Source: Hymenobacter ginkgonis
GTDB taxonomy: Bacteria > Bacteroidota > Bacteroidia > Cytophagales > Hymenobacteraceae
Reading direction: 5' to 3'
Assembly: GCF_009755225.1 (NCBI RefSeq)
Contig: NZ_WQKZ01000003.1
Span: 806,001 to 870,000 of the forward strand
DNA: 64,000 nucleotides
Each line of letters opens with the position of its first letter. The stretch's first letter is position 1. The notes under the pieces were generated by a model. It was not told the DNA's origin. It did not search any database and saw only the letters and a program-made list of their open reading frames with translations. The position numbers and the translations under genes were made by a program. Shown in pieces: positions 50,218-58,560 of this stretch.

Positions 50218-51441
50218 TCACCTTTCTGGATACAGCAAGTACTTCCGGCGCCGCGCCTTAAACTGCCCCAGCTTCGGCTCCCACGAGGCGCGGATGCTGG
50301 CCTCCGAACGGCCAGCCAGCACCTGCGCCCGCAGCGAGTCGGTACCCGCCAGCTCTTCAAAATATTTGCTGAAAAAGTGCGCCTTATCGGTGCTTTGTTG
50401 GTAAAAATCGAGCAGATATTTCAGGGTAAAAGCCTGCGCTGGCTCTTGGGCGGCGGGCTGGTGTAGGTCGAGGCCGTAGCAGAGCTGGCCATTGAGCGGA
50501 GGGGTAGGGGAGCCCGCATTGGGCCGCGGCGTAAACTGGTAGGGCCGCGTGGCCGGCTGCGTGGGCCCACCAATCACCTCAAATGGCCGGTCGGTGCCGC
50601 GCCCCACGCTCACGTTGGTGCCTTCAAACAAGCACACCGACGGGTAAAGCGCCACCGCCCGCGCCGTGGGCAGGTTGGGCGAAGGCCGCACCGGCAGGGG
50701 GTAGGGTGTGGCGTGGGTATAGCCCCCGGCCATGGGTATCACTTTCAGGGCGCACTGGCGGCCGCCGGCCAGCCACTTTTCGCCGTTCAGCATCTGCGCC
50801 AATTCGCCCACCGTGAGGCCGTGGCAGATGGGCAGCGGGTCGAGGCCCACAAACGAGCGGTACTTGGCTTCGAGCACGGGGCCATCCACAAGCATGCCAT
50901 TGGGGTTGGGCCGGTCGAGGACCACCACGGTTTTGCCCTGCTCGGCGGCGGCTTCCATCACATAGTGCAGCGTGCTGATGAAGGTATAAAACCGCGTGCC
51001 TACATCTTGAATATCAAAGACCAGCACGTCCACGTCGGCCAGCATTTCGGGGGTAGGCTTTTTGGTTTTGCCATACACCGAGCGCACGGGTACGCCGGTG
51101 CGGGCATCGCGCCCGTCCGTGATGGTGGCCCCATCGGCCGCCTCGCCCCGGAAGCCGTGCTCGGGGGCGAAGATGGCCGTCAGGTTCACGTGCAAGGCCT
51201 TTAGCGTGTCCACGAGGTAGGTGCTGCCGAGGCGCGAAGTCTGGTTCACTACTAACCCTACCCGCTTGTTTTTGAGCAAGGGCAGATAGGCCTTGAGCTG
51301 CGCCGCGCCCATTTGCAGCGGCGCCTGCGCGCCGACTGGGGGGGTAGGGAGGAGCGTAGTCGGCGCGCCAGCCGAGCCGCAGGCGCCCGCCGCGGCCAGC
51401 GCCAGCCCGAGCCCCAAAACGAAAGAAATCCGCGTCATCAT
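50218..51441 (-). CDS. NamZ-like exo-beta-N-acetylmuramidase (DUF1343)
   Basis: A 407-residue exported protein; the ATG at 51441 (or 51438) starts a signal peptide with a possible lipobox ending LAAAGAC. The DUF1343 family signatures are clear: KNKRVGLVVNQTSRLGSTYLVDTL, IFAPEHGFRG (with conserved E-H), VDVLVFDIQDVGTRFYTFISTLHYVMEAA, VLDRPNPNG and VFEGTNVSVGRGTDRPFEVIG-like sequence. Characterised members (NamZ) release terminal MurNAc from peptidoglycan fragments. It probably takes part in wall recycling. Confidence 0.88.
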   Translation of the reverse strand: MMTRISFVLGLGLALAAAGACGSAGAPTTLLPTPPVGAQAPLQMGAAQLKAYLPLLKNKRVGLVVNQTSRLGSTYLVDTLKALHVNLTAIFAPEHGFRGEAADGATITDGRDARTGVPVRSVYGKTKKPTPEMLADVDVLVFDIQDVGTRFYTFISTLHYVMEAAAEQGKTVVVLDRPNPNGMLVDGPVLEAKYRSFVGLDPLPICHGLTVGELAQMLNGEKWLAGGRQCALKVIPMAGGYTHATPYPLPVRPSPNLPTARAVALYPSVCLFEGTNVSVGRGTDRPFEVIGGPTQPATRPYQFTPRPNAGSPTPPLNGQLCYGLDLHQPAAQEPAQAFTLKYLLDFYQQSTDKAHFFSKYFEELAGTDSLRAQVLAGRSEASIRASWEPKLGQFKARRRKYLLYPER

Positions 51442-51524
51442 GCCCCAAAAGTACCCCCGTCCGTAAGAAGCCCGCCTAACCTGCACCGCAAACCTCCCGC
51501 CCGGCCGTAGCTTTACCCCCACTC

Positions 51525-52739
51525 GTGAATACCGCCCGCTTTATATCGCGCCGCATGGACGGGGCCGACTCCGGCTCCTTTACCCATTCTGTTACGCGCA
51601 TTGCCACGGTCAGCATTGCCTTGGGCATCGCCGTGATGATAGTTTCCTTCTCGATTCTGCACGGTTTCCGCGAGCAGATTCAGAACAAAATATTTTCCTT
51701 TGGAGCGCACTTGCAGCTCTCGCGCTACGACACCAGTAATTCGCTGGAGGTGGCGCCCATCAGCGAGCCCGAGCTGCGTCGGCAGCTGGTGCGCTACCCG
51801 CAAGTAACGTCCATTCAGCCCTTTGCTCGCAAAACGGCCATCATCAAAACCACCGATGAGGTGCTGGGCGTGGTGCTGAAAGGCGTGTCGGAGAAGCACG
51901 GCCCCAGCTCGATGCGCCAGAACATGGTGGCCGGCAAGTTCATCCAGTTTGCCGATTCAGCGGCCAGCGACGACATCGTTATCTCGCAGAAAGTGGCCGA
52001 CAAGCTGCGGCTTAAGGTGGGCAGCCCGGCGCTGTTCTACTTCATTCAGCAGCCGCCGCGGGTGCGCAAGTTTCGGGTGTCGGGCATCTACCAAACCGGC
52101 CTCGACGAGTTCGACGAGGTGTACGTACTCGGTGATTTGCGCCAGATTCAGGAGCTCAATGCCTGGCCCGACTCGCTGGTAGGCGGCCTCGAAGTGCGCC
52201 TGCGCGATTTTAGCCGCCTCAACGCCACCTTCGACCAGTTTTATGAGCAGCTGCCCTACGAGGTGCGCGTCGAAAAAATCACCGACCAGTACGCCCAGCT
52301 ATTCGACTGGCTGCAATTGCTAAACCGCAACGTCATCATCTTCCTTATTCTGATAATTTTCGTGGCCACGTTCAACATGGTAGCCACCATTTTCATCATG
52401 ATTCTGGAGCGCACCAAGATGATAGGCATCCTGAAAGCCGTGGGCGCCACCGACAACCAGATTCGGGAAATGTTCTTTTTTCGAGGCCTGTCCATTACGC
52501 TCAAAGGGCTTGTTATTGGCAATGTAGTAGGTTTGGGGTTCAATGCCTTGCAGTTCTATTTCCGCATTATTCCGCTCGACCCCGAGAACTACTACATGGA
52601 CCGCGTGCCCATTGCCTGGGACGCGCAGGTGATGCTGCTATTGAACGTGGCCACGCTGCTGGCCGCGCTGCTAGCCGTGCTCATCCCCACCTACATGATT
52701 GCCCGCATCAAGCCCATGGTGGCCATCCGCTTCGACTAA
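51525..52739 (+). CDS. ABC transporter permease, LolC/LolE-like (MacB/FtsX superfamily)
   Basis: A 404-residue inner-membrane protein starting with GTG at 51525. One membrane span near residues 20-45 (ATVSIALGIAVMIVSFSILHGF), a large periplasmic domain, then three spans (about 265-295, 320-345, 370-395), ending AIRFD. FxxFxxxxAxHLQLSRY- and TKMIGILKAVGATDNQIREMFFFRG are typical of LolC/E and FtsX-like permeases, which extract lipoproteins or drive mechanotransmission using a separate ATPase. No ATPase gene is adjacent. Divergent from NamZ across 83 bases. Confidence 0.87.
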   Translation: MNTARFISRRMDGADSGSFTHSVTRIATVSIALGIAVMIVSFSILHGFREQIQNKIFSFGAHLQLSRYDTSNSLEVAPISEPELRRQLVRYPQVTSIQPFARKTAIIKTTDEVLGVVLKGVSEKHGPSSMRQNMVAGKFIQFADSAASDDIVISQKVADKLRLKVGSPALFYFIQQPPRVRKFRVSGIYQTGLDEFDEVYVLGDLRQIQELNAWPDSLVGGLEVRLRDFSRLNATFDQFYEQLPYEVRVEKITDQYAQLFDWLQLLNRNVIIFLILIIFVATFNMVATIFIMILERTKMIGILKAVGATDNQIREMFFFRGLSITLKGLVIGNVVGLGFNALQFYFRIIPLDPENYYMDRVPIAWDAQVMLLLNVATLLAALLAVLIPTYMIARIKPMVAIRFD

Positions 52740-52746
52740 GTACATA

Positions 52747-52833
52747 GCCGGGCCCTCAGCAAAGCGCCATTGAAAGACTAAGCACCATATCGCAAGACTT
52801 AGCCTTTCAGTAGCGCTTTGCTGAGGGCCCGGC
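52747..52833. repeat. Long interrupted palindrome downstream of the permease gene
   Basis: Arms 52747-52782 and 52798-52833 pair over about 36 bases (21 perfect outer bases GCCGGGCCCTCAGCAAAGCGC, then a 3-base mismatch, then 12 more with one mismatch) around a 15-base loop. Right after the permease stop. Sequence unrelated to the GTCATGC palindromes; may end or protect the message. Confidence 0.75.
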
Positions 52834-53053
52834 CGGTACTCACTCATCGAGGAAAAATAGCGCCCAGCTAGGCCTGGGCCCGCCCGGAGAGTGATAAGCG
52901 GGCTACCCCGCTATTTCAGTGATGTTAGTTGTTCGATGCCCCGTAGAAATACGGAGCTGGCTGGCCTGTTTAAGGCTGCTAAAATCCGTATTTTTGGCTT
53001 CTACCTAAGTAGGTGCTAACGCGTTATAGTTCTGGAGTTCCCATTGCCGCACT

Positions 53054-53470
53054 ATGACTATGCAACCCTCTTCTACAGGAGCGGCGATATTGCCCGTTCG
53101 CTCTGGCCCCTCGTTTCAGGTCTATCGCTCTCAGGCGGAGCCTACTTACCACCAATTGTCGCTGGAGGATGCCCAAGGGCACCTGGCCCATTGGGTAATA
53201 CCGCACTCCCTCAGGCACTTAGCCAAGCGGCCTGTACTGGTGTGGCTGCTGCCGACACCCTGCGTACTGGGAACCAGTTGCATAGATACCGGCTCCATGC
53301 AGCTCGCTCCAGCGCACCCCGGTACCCAGCCCGACTTGCGCGCCGACCTAGCCGAGGGCGTGCTGCGCCTCAATTTTAACGGCCAGTTGCTGCGCGGCTA
53401 CTACCGTTGCCAATGCCTGCCCGACGGGGGCGGGCAACTCTGGCTGCTTACCCCCATTGGCTACGTATGA
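53054..53470 (+). CDS. Small protein resembling the LigD 3'-phosphoesterase domain, active site not seen
   Basis: A 138-residue protein without signal or membrane span. The layout FQVYRSQAEPTYHQLSLEDAQGHLAHWVIP near the start and GVLRLNFNGQLLRGYYRCQCLPDGGGQLWLLTPIG at the end resembles the LigD phosphoesterase fold, in which FVVQKHxAxRLHYDxRLE...LxSWAVPKG and GxLxFxLxGxKLxGxxxLxR...WLLIK occupy the same positions. The metal-binding histidines of that fold are not present, so if related it is an inactive or repurposed copy. Weak inference; otherwise hypothetical. Its gene context gives no clue. Confidence 0.4.
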   Translation: MTMQPSSTGAAILPVRSGPSFQVYRSQAEPTYHQLSLEDAQGHLAHWVIPHSLRHLAKRPVLVWLLPTPCVLGTSCIDTGSMQLAPAHPGTQPDLRADLAEGVLRLNFNGQLLRGYYRCQCLPDGGGQLWLLTPIGYV

Positions 53471-53860
53471 GCTTATACGCCAATGCACTATCTGGTAAAG
53501 GCGTGCAAATAAAGCCTAGCAATAACGGTTGTATGGCCTTTCTCGAAGGCAACATGGCCCTACCCCCTCTATACTAATTGAGGGGGTAGCAGCCGAGTGG
53601 AGCGCCCACCTACCTAGTTCGTTGCGAAAGGGGTGGGGCTGCGGTAGCGGATGTGGTAGGAAGGACAGGTATTGGCTAAGGCGGTACTACACAGCTATAT
53701 TACGCGGCCGATTCGCGGCGGCCCTACCCTTTGTGCTTCGCTTAATGGGGTGGGGTAGGGCCTGCTGGCCATCAGCTACCACTATTTCTGGCCTAGCCTA
53801 TTGCCTTGTTTTTACCTATGCTTGAGCGGCGGCAAGAGCCGCTCGGCCAATCAAGAACGT
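53471..53860. other. Gap with hairpins, no clear gene
   Basis: About 390 bases. A perfect 10-bp hairpin CTACCCCCTC/GAGGGGGTAG lies at 53560-53589 without a T-tract, and a smaller GAGCGGC/GCCGCTC hairpin near 53824-53844, just before the GH-like gene. GGGTAGGG octamers occur on both strands. Open frames here have no recognisable domains. Confidence 0.4.
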
Positions 53861-54751
53861 ATGATTGAAGCTGTAAAATTTTGGAACGAGCCAAACAATA
53901 AAGCACACTGGGCCTTCGAAATTGACCCCCACTGGCGGACCTTCGCCGAGATGGTGCGGCTGGGTGCGCAGGCCGTGAAGGCCGAAAACGCCGGCATTCG
54001 GCGCGTGCTCGGCGGTATTTCACCCATCGACCCGTTGTTTGTGAAGCAGCTCCAGCGCCACGGGGCGCTGCAAGACCTAAACGCCGTGGCAGTGCACGGC
54101 TTTCCGCTCGATTGGAGCTTGTGGCCGCTCCACGAGTGGCCCACTAAAATTGCCGAAGTGGCCGCCGTTACTACCCTGCCCATCTGGGTGACGGAGGTGG
54201 GCGCCTCAAGCTTCGGGGCCGAGGAAGTGCAGGTGTTTGGCCTGCGCCGCACGGCCGAACTGCTGCTGGGTAAGCCGCGCGTGGAGCGCGTATTTTGGTG
54301 CAGCCTCTTCGACTTGCCGCAAACCCGGGATGGCGCTGCCCGCCACCGCGAGGCCGAGGGCGTGTCGTACCACCGCCACTTCCATATGGGGTTGCTGCGC
54401 GAAGACGGCACGCCGAAGCTAGCCCTCAAGCACTTTGCCGATTATACGCCAGAGCTGGGTATCTGCCAGTGGTTTCATTACGAAGACCCTCGGTTTGAAT
54501 CGGCCCTGGCCTGGCTGCGCCGCCTGGGCGTGCGAAAACTGCGTACTGGCCTGAGCTGGGCCGACTGGCTGCGCCCCGATGCCGAGAGGTGGTTTGACCA
54601 CGTGATGCGCCGGCTAGAAGAATTCGAGGTGACGGCCACTTTCTGCTTCACGCCCGAAGCCAAAGGCATTCAGCCGCGCCGCACCAGCCCGCCGCGCCAC
54701 CCGGAGGAATTCGCCGATTTTTGCGCCACCATGACGCGCCGCTATACCTGA
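53861..54751 (+). CDS. Glycoside hydrolase-like TIM-barrel protein (beta-xylosidase-annotated family)
   Basis: A 296-residue cytoplasmic protein; ATG 53861 is chosen because MIEAVKFWNEPNNKAHWAFEIDP is the usual family start. The acid/base glutamate would be in WNEPNN (about residue 9) and the nucleophile in WVTEVGASSFGAEEVQVFGLRR (about residue 115), as in clan GH-A. Later motifs include GLLREDGTPKLALKHFADYTPELGICQWFHYEDPRF and GLSWADWLRPDAERWFDHVMRRL. Homologues are often annotated as beta-xylosidase and occur beside sugar-nucleotide and glycosyltransferase genes; true substrate unknown. Here it is isolated from such genes. Confidence 0.72.
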   Translation: MIEAVKFWNEPNNKAHWAFEIDPHWRTFAEMVRLGAQAVKAENAGIRRVLGGISPIDPLFVKQLQRHGALQDLNAVAVHGFPLDWSLWPLHEWPTKIAEVAAVTTLPIWVTEVGASSFGAEEVQVFGLRRTAELLLGKPRVERVFWCSLFDLPQTRDGAARHREAEGVSYHRHFHMGLLREDGTPKLALKHFADYTPELGICQWFHYEDPRFESALAWLRRLGVRKLRTGLSWADWLRPDAERWFDHVMRRLEEFEVTATFCFTPEAKGIQPRRTSPPRHPEEFADFCATMTRRYT

Positions 54752-55093
54752 GGTAGTCGCTTGCGCAGGCTAGCCTGCCGCGGCTGAGTAACGCAGGTTA
54801 GCTAGCCCCAACTTGGGGGCAGCGCGGCGGGCCAAACTGGTGGGTGAGCAAGGCAACCGGCCCGCGCCAGCTAGCTCGGTGAGGCTTAAATGAAGGCTCA
54901 AAAAGCGCAAATGAGCGGGGCGACACTTCAACCCTTTTGCTCGATGAAAAGCGGGCGTTGGGCGATGAAAGTTGGGGTAGGGAAGGGTAAAAACGTGCTT
55001 TGTGGGGCCAAGAGGGGCATTTGGGCCATTTCGGCTTCGTGCAACTAGTCTGCTAGAAAGCGGGCTCCTCTGGCCAAACCAACCCTTTTTTAC
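54752..55093. other. Intergenic gap upstream of the Kelch lipoprotein gene
   Basis: About 340 bases with no gene. One GGGTAGGG octamer on the plus strand. The promoter of the Kelch-DUF4270 unit should be near the right end; no clear TAnnTTTG element was identified. Confidence 0.4.
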
Positions 55094-56167
55094 ATGAAAA
55101 ATTTTCCTCGGCTAGCCGTTCGCTTGCTGGCTATGTCGCTGGTGCTGGGTGGCCTCAGCCTCAGCAGCTGCAAAAAAGACGACACCACGACCGTAACCGG
55201 CGACTGGACCACTGGCAACTCGTTTGCCGGCACGGCGCGCAACAACTCGGTGAGCTTCGTCATCAACAACATTGCGTATGTGGGGACGGGCATCGATGCT
55301 TCAAGCAACATTTACAACGACTTATACTCGTATAACCCCGCTACTGGCGGCTGGAACAAGCTGACGCCTATGCCCGCCGCGGCTGGCGTACGCTACCGGG
55401 CCGTGGCCTTCGTGGCAGGTGGCAAAGGCTACGTGGGCACGGGCTACAACGGTAGCAAGGCCCTCAGCGACTTCTGGCAGTTTGACCCCGCAGGCTCAAC
55501 TTCTACCACCACTAATGGCGTAACTACTACTACCAGCGGCAGCTGGAAGCAAGTGGCCGACCTCACCACCGCCACCGGCGGCACGGCGCGTTACTGGGCC
55601 GTGGCCGGCAGCGTGAGCGACATGGGCTACGTGGGCTGTGGCTACGACGGCAACTACGAAAAAGACTTCTACAAGTACAACCCCACGACTGATAAGTGGT
55701 CGGTAGTCAACAACTTCCCCGGCGATAAGCGCATGGGCGGCCTCACCTTCACCATCAACGGGGAGATGTACGTGGCTACCGGCATCAACAACAACCAGTA
55801 CAACACGGATGTATCGTCGTACAACCCCGTGAGCGATACCTGGACGGTGCACCGCAACCTGAAAAACCAGACCACTGGCTCCGACATCTACGACTACAGC
55901 GCCGTGGCTCGCGCCTACGCCGGAGGTTTCGTGGTGAATAACCTGGCCTACGTAACGGTGGGTAGCAACACGTCGGTGCGTACCGACTGCTTCGTGTACG
56001 ACCCGGCCGCTGATACCTGGACGCTGAAAAACCCCTTTCTGGGCTCGGGCCGCAACTACAGCGTGTCCTTTGGCATCAACGGCATTGGCTACGTAGGGCT
56101 GGGCAGCTCGGGCACTTCGAGCTTCGATGACTTCTGGAAGTTCGCACCCGATGCCGACCAAGAGTAA
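55094..56167 (+). CDS. Kelch-repeat lipoprotein
   Basis: A 357-residue exported protein whose signal peptide ends in LSLSSC, a lipobox with the anchor cysteine at about residue 27. The mature part is a six-bladed Kelch beta-propeller with repeats of the type GYVGTGYNGSKALSDFWQFDP, GYVGCGYDGNYEKDFYKYNPTTDKWSVV and AYVTVGSNTSVRTDCFVYDPAADTWTL. Kelch lipoproteins of this kind are common in Cytophagales and usually serve as surface binding modules. Its last 17 bases overlap the start of the next gene, which implies translational coupling. Confidence 0.87.
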   Translation: MKNFPRLAVRLLAMSLVLGGLSLSSCKKDDTTTVTGDWTTGNSFAGTARNNSVSFVINNIAYVGTGIDASSNIYNDLYSYNPATGGWNKLTPMPAAAGVRYRAVAFVAGGKGYVGTGYNGSKALSDFWQFDPAGSTSTTTNGVTTTTSGSWKQVADLTTATGGTARYWAVAGSVSDMGYVGCGYDGNYEKDFYKYNPTTDKWSVVNNFPGDKRMGGLTFTINGEMYVATGINNNQYNTDVSSYNPVSDTWTVHRNLKNQTTGSDIYDYSAVARAYAGGFVVNNLAYVTVGSNTSVRTDCFVYDPAADTWTLKNPFLGSGRNYSVSFGINGIGYVGLGSSGTSSFDDFWKFAPDADQE

Positions 56168-57539
56168 ACCTAAGTCTCGCCGGGCGTCAGGCGGGCGGGC
56201 GCTGCTGGCCGTGCTGCTAGCCGCCGTGCTCGCCCTGGTAGCCACCGCCTGCACCACCAGCACCAGCGACATTGGCGTGGGCCTGCCCAGCGCCCAAACC
56301 AACACCGGCGCCTACCTGGTCGATACCCTCACGGTGCGCACCTCTACGGTGCTGCGCGACTCGGTAGTGACCTCGGGCTCGGGCTACCTGCTGGTGGGCC
56401 GCACCACCGACCCGCTGCTGGGTACTATCACGGCCAAAAGCTTCTGCCGGCTGGGCATGGATGCGGCCTTCACGCCCTCGGGCAGCTTCGTGTACGACTC
56501 GGTATCGCTGGTGCTGCCGCTCATCACCACGCCCACGGCCTACCGCTACGGCGACACCACCAAAACGCAGGCCCTAGTGGAGGTGCACCGCCTCATCGAC
56601 CCTATTTCGGCCACCAAGCCGTCGTTTGCCTCCACTAAGCTTACTAAGTTGAATTACGATTCGACCACGGTGCTTAACCAGGGGGGTAAGGCGCCGGTGC
56701 GGCGGGCCCGGCCCAACCTCACTAGCTTGCGCCTGCGCCTCGACGATACCTTCGGGCGCCAACTGCTGGCTGCTGGCCAAGCGGGCCGCCTCACCACGCA
56801 GGATGAATTTGATACCTATCTGCCGGGCCTCGTGCTCACGCCGGCCGCTACCGACAACGCGGCGCTGGTGCTTTTTAGCGCCACCGTCACCGATGCCGCG
56901 CTGCTCGTGTACTACCACGACCCCACCGATGCGACCACGGTACTCAGTAGTTCCTTTTCGATTTATACCGGCAACCGCAACTTCTACCAAGTGCGCGCCG
57001 ACCGCCGCACGGGGGGCGTCATGGGCTTGCCCACCGCCTCGCTGCAAACCGTGGACGCCAGCCGCACCGCCCAGCAAACTTTCGTAGAAGGGGCCCTCGG
57101 CCTGCAAACCAAGGTAGAAATTCCGTACCTCACCAACTTGCTCGACTTTGGCGCCAATGCTACCATCACCAGCGCCGACTTCACGGTGCCGGTGACGGCC
57201 AGCACGCTGAGTCCCTTCGTGCCTACCCCCCCGGCGTTGCTTATCAGCACCGCCAACGCGGTAAACCAACCAGTGGCCACGGCCGTGAGCGGCACCACGG
57301 GCACCTACGTCAGTAGCGTGTCGTACCTCACCAGTACGTCTACCCTCAGCGGGCTCGACCAAGGGGGCTATACATGGTCGGTGGCCAGTTATTGCCAGGC
57401 TGTGCTCAACCACGTCATCCCCAACAACGGCCTGCTGGTATCGTCGGTGAGCCCGGCCCTCCCTAGCCGGGCCGTGCTGGGCAGCCAGCGCAGCACCGAC
57501 AAGCTGCAACTGCGCCTGTATCTCATTCAGGTAAAGTAA
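56151..57539 (+). CDS. DUF4270 family lipoprotein
   Basis: A 462-residue protein. The ATG at 56151 overlaps the Kelch gene by 17 bases. A signal segment ends with LALVATACTTSTSDIGVGLP (possible lipobox cysteine). The DUF4270 start pattern (DIGVGL ... VDTLTVRTSTVLRDSVVTSGSGYLLVGRTTDPLLGTITAKSFCRLG) is clear. The rest is beta-rich. Function unknown; the family sits in the envelope of Bacteroidota and is often next to Kelch or T9SS-related proteins. The pair here is probably a two-component surface assembly. Confidence 0.82.
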   Translation: MPTKSKPKSRRASGGRALLAVLLAAVLALVATACTTSTSDIGVGLPSAQTNTGAYLVDTLTVRTSTVLRDSVVTSGSGYLLVGRTTDPLLGTITAKSFCRLGMDAAFTPSGSFVYDSVSLVLPLITTPTAYRYGDTTKTQALVEVHRLIDPISATKPSFASTKLTKLNYDSTTVLNQGGKAPVRRARPNLTSLRLRLDDTFGRQLLAAGQAGRLTTQDEFDTYLPGLVLTPAATDNAALVLFSATVTDAALLVYYHDPTDATTVLSSSFSIYTGNRNFYQVRADRRTGGVMGLPTASLQTVDASRTAQQTFVEGALGLQTKVEIPYLTNLLDFGANATITSADFTVPVTASTLSPFVPTPPALLISTANAVNQPVATAVSGTTGTYVSSVSYLTSTSTLSGLDQGGYTWSVASYCQAVLNHVIPNNGLLVSSVSPALPSRAVLGSQRSTDKLQLRLYLIQVK

Positions 57540-57583
57540 ATTCTAGAATCTGCGCTTTCCGCCTCTCTATCAAGCTTATTACT

Positions 57584-57613
57584 ACCCCGAAGCCTGGCTT
57601 CGGGGTATTTTTT
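57584..57613 (+). terminator. Terminator of the Kelch-DUF4270 unit
   Basis: ACCCCGAAG (57584-57592) pairs with CTTCGGGGT (57598-57606), followed by a T-rich run to 57613. Confidence 0.85.
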
Positions 57614-57693
57614 TGCGCCCTGGCTGCTAGCTAGTAAGGGATATTCTAGCCTAAACTCGGCTACTTTCGAGCCACTTTCGTTGTTAAGCCTCT

Positions 57694-58401
57694 GTGTCCG
57701 ACCTGCTCCCTACCCCCGCTCATCGCCCCGACCTGCTGCGCGTTTCCTACGACGACTACCGCGCCCTGCCCGCCATCGCCAACTCCGACCTTTCGCGGCT
57801 GCGCGATGCGCTCGATGGCCGCCCCCCGCGCACCGATTCGGGCTCCGGCGCTCTCAGCTTTGGCACGGCTTTCCACACCGCGTTGCTTGAGCCGGCCGAC
57901 TACCAGCCCGGCCAGCCTAGCCTCAACGATACCCTCATTTGGTGGCTGGTCGAGGGCGTGAAGCTCAACACCGAGCTCAACCGCTTGCTCGAAGGCGGCC
58001 TCACCGAGCGCAGTGCCCTTTTCACCGAGCCTACCACCGGCACGCTCTGCAAGCTACGTGCCGACCTGGTGGCCGACCTGCCCGGCGAGCCCTACACCAT
58101 TATCGACTTCAAAACCACCCTGGCCCGCGACGCCGACCACTTCCGGCTGCAATGCAGCCACTACGACTACGACCGTCAGGCGGCCTTCTACACCGATGCC
58201 CTGCAAGCCGAGCGCTTCTTGTTGGTAGGCGTGCAAAAAGTCGAGCCCTTCGGCGTGTTCCCCCTCGAAGTGCCCACGGATATGCTCGCCGAAGGCCGCC
58301 GCAAATACATGCACCTGCTCAGGCTCTTGCGCGCCCCGGCTACCGCCCCCGCCTACCGTGCCGCCGCCGTGCAAGCCGCCGTAGATGCCCTAAGCAAGTA
58401 G
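57694..58401 (+). CDS. PD-(D/E)XK nuclease-like protein (RecE/exodeoxyribonuclease VIII-type)
   Basis: A 235-residue, GTG-started protein. ISYDDYRALPAIANSDLSRLRDAL-like start, FGTAFHTALLEP (conserved histidine), LRADLVADLPGEPYTIIDFKTTLARDADHF (acidic residues and the D-x-K core) and YDRQAAFYTDALQAERFLLVGVQKVEPF (QAAFY motif) match the PDDEXK domain found in RecE-type 5'-3' exonucleases. Such genes usually lie in prophages with a RecT partner; no phage genes are nearby, so this is either a solitary remnant or a host-adopted nuclease. Confidence 0.82.
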   Translation: MSDLLPTPAHRPDLLRVSYDDYRALPAIANSDLSRLRDALDGRPPRTDSGSGALSFGTAFHTALLEPADYQPGQPSLNDTLIWWLVEGVKLNTELNRLLEGGLTERSALFTEPTTGTLCKLRADLVADLPGEPYTIIDFKTTLARDADHFRLQCSHYDYDRQAAFYTDALQAERFLLVGVQKVEPFGVFPLEVPTDMLAEGRRKYMHLLRLLRAPATAPAYRAAAVQAAVDALSK

Positions 58402-58425
58402 CTGCCACCCGCGCGAGCTCTTTTC

Positions 58426-58464
58426 AAAAAGCCCCTGGCGCAACTTAGCGCCAAGGGCTTTTTT
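58426..58464 (+). terminator. Terminator after the RecE-like gene
   Basis: AAAAGCCCCTGGCGC pairs with GCGCCAAGGGCTTTT (one bulged base), 6-base loop, T6 tail. It also faces the minus-strand J-domain gene. Confidence 0.85.
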
Positions 58465-58560
58465 AGTAAGCCAACGGCTTTCATTTGGGCGCGCTGCGAG
58501 TGGAAAAAGACCCATGAGGAGACACAAAATATTGCTTCGCTACGCGCTTGTAGCTGGAAT

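Noticed and set aside
57694..58401. Prophage recombination module
   Set aside because: Only the RecE-like nuclease is present; no RecT, integrase or structural phage gene lies nearby.
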